Source: Trachythela sp. YZ-2020 (lineage: Eukaryota > Cnidaria > Anthozoa > Malacalcyonacea > Clavulariidae). From it: 64,000 nucleotides of DNA. Below are positions 34,135 to 45,747 of this stretch, one piece after another. Location: contig JADLSH010000279.1 in the NCBI GenBank assembly GCA_016169945.1, positions 3,100,001 through 3,164,000 on the forward strand, written 5' to 3'. Under the pieces are notes generated by a model, which worked only from the letters and a program-made list of their open reading frames with translations, made no database searches and was not told where the DNA came from. Both the position numbers and the translations under genes were made by a program. The number at the start of each line of letters is the position of its first letter. The first letter of the stretch is position 1.

Positions 34135-35105
34135 GGAATTTTTCATCCATTTAAATATAGATATTAAAGCCCAGCAAATGACCGTTGTTTTTAATATACT
34201 TTACAACATCTTTAGAGCGTTTAAACTTATTTACAAGAAAGTGCTATATAATAAGAAGATCTATTTCAGAAGTACCCGTGGAAAGGATTTTAAAATCAGA
34301 CGCAGAAATCTGATGTTTGGTGAAGTACGTTTCTTTCCAGTCAAAGGAGAAACATGCATATGGCATATGCTCCGAAATACGTGTGTGTATGTGTCGGTGC
34401 ATTGTATGTTGGTCAAACACATAACAGCGAACCGGAACAACTACTTAGTCACAGTCTGAACCGGAACAACTACTTAATAGGGTACGTGGTGGAAAAAATC
34501 GATTGTTGTTCGATAGTTGTTTGGAATCATCGCCATTGTCCCATTAGCAGAGTATTGAAAAATATAACAACTTGATGCAAACGCCGTCGCGTAGGTCCAT
34601 TTATTCTATACATTATAAATGTTTGTATAGATTTTCGAAATCTTGATTGATAAGCGAACAAACACAAAATGTTCGGGAGAAAATTCCGAAAATTGCATAA
34701 TTATGCATGTACAAATATCAAACAATTTTACAGTCAATTGAGTAAAAAACTCAACATTTCCATTCCCGCTTTTGCAAGTTTGTTGTCATTTACACTGTGT
34801 TTTGTTCATTATTTTGTTCTGTATTTTACTATTGATACTGGAGCAGTTACAAAAGGATTGCAGTTCCTTCAATATTCCATTGGGGTATTACTATAAGAGC
34901 TCATTTTATCGACCTAATTAGGGTCATTACCGAAGTAATTTTAATTATACTTTCTCAAAGAACTTTCAAATATAATAGTAGGAAGTATTCATTGAAGAAG
35001 TTAGGGTTTTACAGTAGTTTTGCAGTGTTTATGTATACCATATAATGTCGAAAACTATGCGTCACGGGGGGGTCTTCAGAGAAACGTCCTTCAGAGAAAC
35101 GTCCT
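34135..35105. other. Copy-2-specific intergenic segment
   Basis: Interrupts DNA that is continuous in copy 1 at about 13806-13825 (GGCTAGGCGGGA / TTTCTCGTGGGCGAAATCG). It has a 113-codon frame at 34118-34459 without recognisable similarity. No terminal repeats recognised. Confidence 0.4.
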
Positions 35106-35495
35106 TCGGGCGAAATCGATTGTTTTCATCCAAAAATACTAATGATGCACAAAACACCATTTGTGACCTAACCATACAAATTGTCTTTCTCCAAAATTTT
35201 CCTTTGGCTTTGCGGTTTTAACAGTCACAGAACAAATCTATCCATTCTCAAAACCCAAATTATACCGGAGCATGTGGAATATTTAACAATTATTCGCAAC
35301 CAATCAGCATTGAGAATTTTCAATAATCACCTATGTAATTTTACTAAAATCAACCAACATTTAACTGAATATTATAACAACAAGACAAAGTCATTGGAAT
35401 TTACTGAACATTTGATGCACTGCAAACTGTGGAATATAACCACGAAATATATCCTTTTATCGGCAAGCAGAGATAAAATTCGCATGCCTTAGATA

Positions 35496-35858
35496 CAGTC
35501 GAACCTCTATTAAGCGGACACCTTCGGTACCTCGCCTAAGTGTCCGCTTAAAAGGGGTTTGCAGAAAAACACAGCAGGAGACAAATTTGGGTTTAAAGGA
35601 GATAGTTTCTCTTGCAGTTGGTTAAAAGACAAATTAAAGAAAGAAAAGTTTGACCTCGAAGATTAAATTAGATTAGTCTAATATATTTATCTATAGAAAA
35701 CTGCAGAACTTTAACATGCCATGTAAATTGATCTCAATTGTTATTTACTGTCGTCATCTGTCCGCTTAAGAGAGGTTGATTTGCCCATTGGGACCCCAAG
35801 TAAGGTGTCCGCGTTCGTTAAAGAGGGGTGTCCGCTTAATAGGAGTTATGATAATAGT
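35496..35858. mobile_element. Tigger/pogo-like MITE
   Basis: The left end CAGTCGAACCTCTATTAAGC with GGACACC is mirrored by GTGTCCGCTTAATAGGAGTT on the right. Such ends resemble pogo/Tigger elements. It replaces the position held by 17735-18780 in copy 1, so the two copies have different insertions here. Confidence 0.55.
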
Positions 35859-36398
35859 ATTTTAATAGGAGATTGGCCCCCTGCGACTTTATATGTTAAA
35901 AAACGCCCTGCGCTATTTGACCAACTTTCCAACTTTCGGTTGGTGTTTTACCATTAATAAGCAACTACATATCATCTACATGTCTTCATTTTGGTACACA
36001 AAATTGGTAGGACCTTCGTGGAGGAGCTACCCCGCCGATCACAGAGTATGCAATAGCGCGAGAGATTTTTCACGAATTATGAACTACGATCTACCTAGTC
36101 AATGCTACTAAATGACTAGAATATGAAGATGGCTGTTGACCAAAAATGACTGAAATTTGTATTTTATGACCATACGATGATTCTGAAGGGTGCACTTGAG
36201 TATTCTTAGCGCACCCGCACTTATACATTTTGTGTTTTTGCGCACCCAAGATCTTGTCCGAAGCCCCTGATCACAGAATGACTTAGTACTATTTTGTAAT
36301 GATTATTTCGATAGCGATGTAACCGTCCACTCTATATTATGTTTCTATACCCAAAATAAATATATCTTAAAATTATTGTGTACCTATACTTCATGCAA

Positions 36399-39300
36399 TC
36401 AACACTGAACATTATTCACAGGAGGTAAAACCGATTCGCAAGATTGATACGGGGGAGATGTCGTTTCCCACGGAGTTTCTTGGGTTGCCTGTACTTCACT
36501 CTTACGTAAGCACAAGCGTGCCACGTGATTTTCACGTTTGATTTTCACCTCCAGTGATTTCGGAACATCCGGGACTAGCCACGCGAGCAGATCTTTGACA
36601 AAAAATACGATATATTGGAAAAAAATGACGAAGAGCAATCGAGCTAGGGTGACATGGAGATACTGTTTACTGAAATCGTACGAAGGAGACGGTTCAATAT
36701 ATTCTTTGAATCTAAAATGAGAGAAAGTTGTAGTCAAATTTGTTTTATGACAGAATTGTCAACCAACATGACGGCCAAAAATGAAATGCTAAAATAAGAG
36801 ATTTTTATAGCAGAATTCTTATCCAGTTTTCAATTCTTAACCAGTAAACTAAATTTTGTTTATAATTACATTGTTTTAACAGCCTTCGAAAATAATGCCG
36901 ACATCAGCAATAGTATTTTTCAAAACTTCATACCAACGAAAAAGTATTGTATCACGACTCAAATTGTTTGGTGACCACTCGTCTATACGAAACATGTAAA
37001 ACAGCCAGCCAGCATTGTAGCTTTAATTTGAGAAATTTGTGCCGTCAAGTGAAACCCACTTATTGAAGTTTCTTTCATCAAAGTGTGCTTCGATCCACAT
37101 TGCCGTCGTTTCCATTTGAGGATGAAAAGTCGCGGATAAGTCTATTCTCAGGTGAAACTTCAATGCTGGTTAAGAGTATTTGACTGGTTTTAATATGATC
37201 AGATGATAATGTTCAAGCAGCCGGATTTGCTCAACTTATAGACCATTTGCAGAATTACAGGAGCGTAGGATTATCCACGCACAGCCTCAACTTCACTCTT
37301 TTGAAAACAGAGAGAAACTTCAACACTGATACATTACGTAACACTGAATAAAATTCAAAAGAAATCAAAACAGGCTCGATTTGTCCATATTGAGTTACCA
37401 TACTTACTGATGACAAACAAACAAACAAACAAACAAACAAACAAACAAACAAACAAACAAACAAACAAACAAACAAAACAAAAACATAGAAATAAAAATA
37501 AACAGACAAACAAACAAATAAACAGACAAAAATACAAACAAACACACAAACAAACAGACAAACAAACAAATACACAAATAAACAATCCGACAAACAACGA
37601 ATAGACAAACAAACAAGCGAACAAAGAAACAAAACAGACAGACAAAAAGAGCCAAACAGACAAACAAAAAAAGGAAAAACAAAATGAAAACATGCATAAC
37701 CTCAACGTAACATGAAATAATACCTGCAATACGGTAGAGTGTAGTTAAGATGTTTGTTTGGATCATCCGGCAAAAAAGCTTGTTCTAAGTCACTGACGTT
37801 GATATACGCCAGTGTATTGTTGACGTATCCTTTTAACGTTCCGTCAGGGCTGTAGCCATACAAATATACCAACCTGGGAATGAAATAAAATAATTTAGCT
37901 GGCAATGTTCGATACTTCTGGGCAGTTGCCTGCAGAGCTGCAAAACGTGTTCAATCTTCCTCGGGATAGGATTTTGGGTTTTCCCAACCTTTCTCAAAAT
38001 AACTTGAAATTTTCCGACATGGAGGCGAAATCAGTCTGAAAAATCGCAGTGCATAAAGGGAGCAATACCACATTTGAACCACGTTTCTACACGTTTTCTA
38101 CACGTTTTCTACACGTTTTCTACACGTTTTCTACACGTTTTCTACACGTTTTCTACACGTTTTCTACACGTTTTCTACACGTTTCTACAAGTTGTCATCA
38201 TTTCTACAAGTTGTCAACTTGCTACAAGGTTGTTGACTCGACAGACTTGTTACAAGTTGTTCCAACAACTTGTTATCGTCCTGCTATTCAACAGCTTGTT
38301 AACAAGTTGTGAGTGACAACCTTGTAGCAACTTGATAAAATGACAACATGCCATAAGCCTGTTGCGAACACATTTTGTCGACAAGATGTGAGATTTCTAC
38401 GTGTGTACTAGTTAACAATGGCATCTTTCTTTCAAGTTAACAATGGCATCTTTGGTAAAATTTCCCACTGCACAAATGATGACGTATTTACACTTTCTAT
38501 TATTCAACTCAAACACCTCTCACCTTGGCACAAGCTCAGTGGTGAAAGCAATCACAAAGGAATTGACAAGCACAGATATTTTGGTCAAAATCTCAAGTAT
38601 ACGAAACCAGATTCCAATATTTTTCACTTCTTCCGCAACTGGTCTTCGATAGTTCACGGCAAAGTTCGTGGCGTCTGCCCGGAGTTCAAAAATGTTGTTT
38701 ATCAGTGCGAACAGAGGAGCCAATGGGAACGAAGCAACGAACATTGTAACAAAACCAAACTGAATCACTGCAAAAGAAGTGAGAATACATATTAGAGACA
38801 ATAAAAAGTTCACTGTAAGTCGGTAACTATAATAATTTAATAGCTACAATTCTATAACATTTTCAAAAATCTAATTTACCATCTATCTGACTAAAATTTT
38901 CAGTGCACAACGGCATTGAATACGGTAAAATAGCCACGTACCAAATAACAAAGTAAACAGTTTGGTGTGGCGGGGTATTCTAAATGCTGCGGTTGACTGT
39001 TGTGTAAAACTATACCTGAAAAATACAATGAGAACTTCGACGTTTCGAACGAAGACCCTTCGTCTGGAAGTTAGAGCTTCCTACTAACTTCAAGACGAAG
39101 GGCCTTCCCTCGAAACGTCGAAGTTCGCGTTGTATTTTTCAGGTAGTTTTACACAACAGTCAACCGCCGCATTTGCTATACTCTACCCACACTGACACCG
39201 CACGTTTGAGTTATTCTAAATGTTATTATATCACATTAGGAGAAGAATTGGAGTAGAAACACGGGGTCTGTTCATATGATCACGCTTACCGAGACGTCTC

Positions 39301-42300
39301 GCCTACCTATGATCTCGCCTCCTAGTAATTTTACTATAAACAATTACATACCAAATACGGCGGTTGACTGTTGTGTAAAACTACCTGAAAGAACTTCGAC
39401 GTTTCGAGCGAAGGCCTTTCGTCTGGAAGTCAGTAGGCTGTTTTGTAAGCTGGTAGTAGGCTGTTTTGTATCCGTCGAAGACTGCAGACTGGCAGTCGAA
39501 AGCTCGTACAATAAATAAATATATTAAACCAAAGAGCGTCCAAAACTTAATAAGAACAGGATGGTTTAGATATTTTGTTAGAATGGATGATAGATGATAA
39601 ATTACCTACAAGAGCAAGGAAGAAACCTGTAGGAGGAAAAAGATCAAGAGGAAGACAAAGGATCAGATGAAGTGATGAAATTAAGAAGATTATGACCACA
39701 AAATAATAGAAAAAAAATGAAGGCAAAGACCACAAAATTTGAACACATTTTGATCATACTTTTAGTATACAAACTTCCAGCCGAACGGCCTTCGCTCGAA
39801 ACGTCGAAGTTCTTATTGCATTTTTCAGGTAGAATGATCCAAAATAACCGCACTGCGCAGTATTTTTATACAATGAGAGATCATACAGAATTTGCGTCTC
39901 CCTTTCGGATCATGATTTTGCAACTTTTAAAACATTTGCAACATACCCATTTCCAGATATTCATAAAACATTCTAAAATCTGGCTCAGGATTAAGTAAAT
40001 AGTCAGATTCCCATTGTGGTAACTTCCTATTTTCCTCTGTTGGCTTGTGACGCCATTTGTTCCACGCTCGGACTGCGGACCTTGAAAAAAATAGAAATAC
40101 AGTTATATTAAAATACTGGGGCCGGTTGTATAAAAGAGTAGTTAAAGTTAATGCTTCCAGTGTGAATCGTGCAAATTTCGAATTCGAATTCATCCGGTCT
40201 CGTGTGAATGGGACCTTTGTCATTTGAGGAATGTAAAAATGTTCTATTACATTCAAATCAATGCTATTTTATCTTGACTGCACAAATGTCCACCACATCT
40301 TTGCCTGGCTTTGGGGGGCAACTCACTCGTTTGTTTAAGCGATCTTCAACAATACATTGAATAGCTCTATCAGTTCTAAATTGTTTCTCCTAGACTAGGT
40401 CCAGTAAGAGTCATCCCTTATTGGTCCAGTGTTACTATACAGGAGTAAACTTAAACTAAACTTACTATATTTTTGCTCTATAAGTTCGAAATTGTTTCCC
40501 TAGAGCCTTAGAGGTGCAGTAAGAGTAATACCGTATTGGTCTAGTATTACTACTAGAAGAAATCTAAACTAAACTAAACTAAGTTTATCTATACTGGATA
40601 TCTCAATCAGTTCTAAACTGTTCTTCCTAGAGGTCCAGTAAGAGTCACCTCTTATTGATCCAGTGTTACTACGAGAAGAAACCTAAACTAAACTAACTTT
40701 ATTTATACTGGATAGCTCAATCAGTTCTAAACTGTTCTTCCTAGAGGTCCAGTAAGAGTCATCTCTTATTGATCCAGTGTTACTACGAGAAGAAACCTAA
40801 ACTAAACTAACTTTATTTATACTGGATAGCTCTATCAGTTCTAAACTGTTCTTCCTAGAGGTCCAGTAAGAATCACCTCTTATTGATCCAGTGTTACTAC
40901 GAGAAGAAACCTAAACTAAACTAACTTTATTTATACTGGATAGCTCAATCAGTTCTAAACTGTTCTTCCTAGAGGTCCAGTAAGAGTCACCTCTTATTGA
41001 TCCAGTGTTACTACGAGAAGAAACCTAAACTAAACTAACTTTATTTATACTGGATAGCTCTATCAGTTCTAAACTGTTCTCTCTAGAGGTCCAGCGAGGC
41101 CATCACTTGTTGGTCCAGGGTCGCTACAGGAAGAAACATAAACTAATCTAACTTTATTTATACTGGATAGCTCTATCTAGTAAGGAACATCCCTTATTGG
41201 TTCAGTGTTAAAACAAGAGAAAACAGGAATCTCGGAGAGAACATACGGTGGTTGGTATAGTCAATTTGGAAACAGGAAATAATCCGTCAAGGCGACAACT
41301 GCATATTGCAGGAATGAAACTCCAGTCACCCCGTTTACACTAGAGCGAAAGATACCGAATCCGATAGAAAATGATCTCGATTTTCAGCTTTATCAGGAAA
41401 CTTTGAAAAATCGACGTGTAAACGGTTACCTCAACGAATTCGCAACCTTTTCTGCATGGCGGCAAAATGTATTAACAGAGCGGAATATTCGGCACTATAT
41501 AATCCGAAAACCGAATTTATAGAAACTTTTTGTTTGTTATGAATGCAGTGTAAACGCTCGTATCCGAAAACCTATATCGTATCCGAACATACTAAAACCC
41601 GGTAACTTTAGTGAATCCGGAATATTTTGCTCTAGTGTAAACGGGGTGGAAGCCACGTCACCCATCCTAACCATGTCATAAAATAATCTCTATATAACTG
41701 CAAATATTTCATTTTACTTACGGATAAATGAACTCCAATGCAAAGCCCAAAATCTGTTTTCCGATCATAATCACAGCCAGCTGTATACATAGATCGGTCA
41801 GACAACCAGATGGATCACATCCTTCGATCCTTCTATTTCTCATACGGTTGTACTTTGTCGGCTTCCCGATTATCAAACTGCTTTTGAAAAACGCGATATA
41901 GAAGAGGGATGAGTACGTGTTCACGAACTCAAAAACGTACATTTTAAACGTGAGCATGTTCTGGTAGTCCGACTTCGTGCGCGGATTTTCCCAGTTCGTG
42001 AGAATGACCGCGAGTTTCACGTAAATGTAACTCAGGATCTTTATGAAAACGAGGTTCATAATTGCGGCAGAAAACGACGTGACGAGTTTGGCGTTCTGAC
42101 GAATGTCGTTGCTAGAATTTGCATATAATGCGGCCAACGCGGAGGCCCTGTAAGCCACAATTCCTGCGATTGAAGCGACGACAACCGAACCCATGAAGAA
42201 TATGACCCCTAGGCCACCCAAAGTGCGTTTAAACCGAGTCCAACCTGGGATGTACGGCTCCAACTTGTCCGTGACTGGGTTTGGTCGTTTCTTGCGCACT

Positions 42301-45300
42301 GAGAATAGAAACTGGGGTCTGGGCGGTTCATATTCGTCCATTAGGTTATACACACCCCACTCGTAGCTAAGTCGAACTTGGGTGCGCTTCCAGTATTCAA
42401 GAAAAAGCGTCGCCCATATAGACATAAACACGGAAAAGAAAACCGTCGCTTCGTTGTCAAAGAGGTGGCTAACTTTAGCAAAAGCGCAGCTAGTTCTTAG
42501 ACTCCAATAAGCGCAGTGGTTGTCGCATTTCGGACACATATAGAACAGCCTTTCGTTCTTTTCGTCGCAAATCTCTTTTGTCGGTTCGAAGGTGTCTAAG
42601 CTTCCCAGGCCGTATAGAAAGCACAGGACGCCCACAAAGGCGGCCGGGACGAGCATCGCGATGTACACGCCTAGCCATGCGTAGTAGAATCCAATTCTCC
42701 CGCCAAAGTATCGCCGCACCGCGTTGATTGGCTGATACGCGAATAATTTTCGGAACGACGACCAATCTGTGCGCAGCTTTTGTCGGTCGTTTGCCACGTG
42801 ATCGCCTTTCTGAACAGACGGTCCATCATGCAACGGGTAAAATGCACTGTAGATTTCGTCATCACATAGACTAACGATCCCATAGTTATTTTCCTCACAT
42901 CCGAATGACGTCATCTGGAGCATGCGGTACACCATACGACAGCGGTCAGCGGTATCGAAAAACAATCTCCCGTTTTTCGACTGAAATGATAGACGATTAT
43001 TGTAACTAAAGGTGGCGGTGACAAGTTTTTCCGTCGGTTGGATGCAAGGAGATTTGTTAACGAAAGGATCGACCGTTTCCCACCAGTTTAGAAAACGACG
43101 GAAAATGTTCGGCCTCTTCGTCTTTTTTGGCGATAGGTCCGGCGAATCATCGCATTTTTTGACGGGCATTCGTATCATAAGTTCTTCAGCGAGTTTGAAT
43201 AAGATTTTAAGAGGTGCGTGCACTTTGACGAAATGAAGGTGTTCGTCCTAAATAATAAGAGAGATTTTTTAAGAGCTACTATATAAGAGAAATATGGAGT
43301 TCTAGAAATGTCAATTGGGAATTTTCCTGGTTTTTTTCCAGAATTGTCGCAGCCATAATTATATTTTTGTATTATGTATATAATGTAATTTATTTATGTA
43401 ATTGTAATGTTTTGCGACGAATGTAATTAAACTAAGAGTAAGTTATTATTGGTCCAGTGTTACTACAGGAGAAAACCTAAACTAACTTTATTTATACTGG
43501 ATAGCTCTATCAGTTCTAAACTGTTCTTCCTAGAGGTCCAGTAAGAGTCATCTCAAATTGGTCCAGTGTTACTACAGGAGGAAACCTAAACTAAACTAAC
43601 TTTATTTATACTGGATAGATCTATCAGTTCTAAACTGTTCTTCCTAGAGGTCTAGTAATAGCCATCTCTTATCCAGTGTTACTACAGGAGGAAACCTAAA
43701 CTAAACTAACTTTATTTATACTGGATAGCTCTATCAGTTCTAAACTGTTCTTCCTAGAGGTCCAGTAAGAGCCATCTCTTATCGGTCCAGTGTTACTACA
43801 GGAGGAAACCTAGACTAAACTAACTTTATTTATGCTGTATAGCTCTATCAGTTCTAAAATATTCTCTCTAGAGGTCCAGTAAGAGTCATTCCTTATTACC
43901 AAAGGATGAAACCTAAACTCAACTAACTCTATAAACACAGGATAGCTCTATCAGTTCTAAAATGTTCAACCTGGAACAGTATTACTACAGGGGAAACCTA
44001 AACTAAACCAATTTTATTGACAACTCTATCAGGTCTAAACAGTTTTCTCTGGAGGTCCAACAAAGGTTATCCTTCATTAGCATGCGGTGTTTGATAGACG
44101 TTTATAGGAAGACTTTTATAGGAAGATAATGCAAATTAGTTCCTCATTTTTGATATTTCATTTTGACCCTAAGTGCTGTGTGATGTTGATTACAAGAGCC
44201 AAGAGGAAACATGAGTTCCCGCAAAAAGCCTGCGGAGTTTGGTAGGCATTTATAGGAAAACATTTATAGGAATGGAATGCAAATTAGTTCCTCATTTTTT
44301 GATATTTCGTTTTGACCCTAAGTGCTGTGTGATGTTTATTACAAGAGGAACAAGAGTTACCGGAAAACCTGCTGTGTTTGGTAGGCATTTATACTGCAGT
44401 AGAACCCCGCTGTCTCGAACAGCCAAGAAAAAAACAAATAGTTCAAGATAGCGAAGTTCAAGATAATCGAATCAGAGCCAAATTACAAAAAATAATAATT
44501 ACTATTAAATGAAATTAAAGTAATGTGCATGGCTGATCCAATTATCCATTGATAGGAAGACATTTATGGGAAGATATTTATTGGAATAGAATGCAGATTC
44601 AAGAAAACACATACTCAAGATATCACCATCTTGTAAACCCAAGAGTTATTGAAAACAAGACCCAAAATTCAAGGTGATATTTCGACTCTATTTTTCGACA
44701 ATGACATTGAAATAGAGCTCACCTTGAATTTTGTGTCTTGTTTTCAATAACTCATATCTTGGCCTTGGGTTTAAAAGATGAGAAATATTCGGAGATTTTC
44801 CACTTATATTTCCTAATTTGGGTTGTACAATTCCAAGGTCGGTGAATGCTTCGTTTGTCTCAAAGATAGTTAAGACATCACGATGATTCGAGCGAAGAAT
44901 TAAAGTGCTGTAATACGAGCAACAAAGTCGCAATGCAAATCGTTACAGAATCAAATCAAATTTCGTATAACCTCATTTGCATTACGAGTTAGCGCTAAAA
45001 GTTGTCCCGTGTTAAGGCTGATTTCCATTCAGTGCAAAATGTCGCGCGATCGACCTTTTACGATCGTTTTCTTTTGAATTATGAGCCCTCGACCGGATCC
45101 GTTCCAGTCGAATGCTCATAATTCAAAAGAAAACGATTGCAAAAAGTCGATCGCGCGACATTTAAGAAAGCTAACAAGAGACTTTACATTCTGCGTATAT
45201 TACGGAAAGTAAGGATTGGGCGCCAATAATTAATAACAGTATACTGCAGCTTAATCAGACCAATTCTTGAGTATGCTGCCCCTGTTTGGTCTGCAATCCC

Positions 45301-45713
45301 GGACTATTTAAAAACTAAAGTGGAAAAAGTCCAAAAGCGAGCCCTAAAAATAATTGACCCTGGTTCACCATATGAAGAGTCGCTGTGCAGAGTTGGTCTA
45401 CAAACATTGACAAAAAGACAAGAAGATATTTGTAGGAAATTTGCTATCTAGAGACAACAAATTATCTGGTCCCCTTAAAGAACTTTTTAACAATAACAGT
45501 GCTGGTATTAATCATGAATATAACTTACGGCATACACGCGAACCGAATTGTGTAAACTTTGTAAATACTGATAGATTTTTAAATTTTATAACCTGTAAAT
45601 ATTGATATAACATCTTAATGTAATGTTAACATTATAGCACTTCTACTTAGCTATACTCTATATGTAATAACTTGTAATTCAGCGTTTGCTGCAATAAGTT
45701 TTTAAATAAACCT

Positions 45714-45747
<34 letters not shown>

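Larger units (their letters stand above)
27815..44170. repeat. Segmental duplication, copy 2
   Basis: Second tandem copy, collinear with copy 1. Exon 6 of the two anoctamin genes is 17061 bp apart, while the first exons of successive paralogs are 25194 and 17709 bp apart. It lacks the large insertions of copy 1 and shows their empty sites, for example at 31226 and 35328-35333. It has private insertions of its own: a mariner-type MITE at 31754-31991, a LINE tail at 32741-33080 and a Tigger-like MITE near 35496-35858. Confidence 0.85.

Noticed and set aside
34118..34459. 113-codon ORF in copy 2
   Set aside because: No recognisable family, and no match in copy 1; likely chance.
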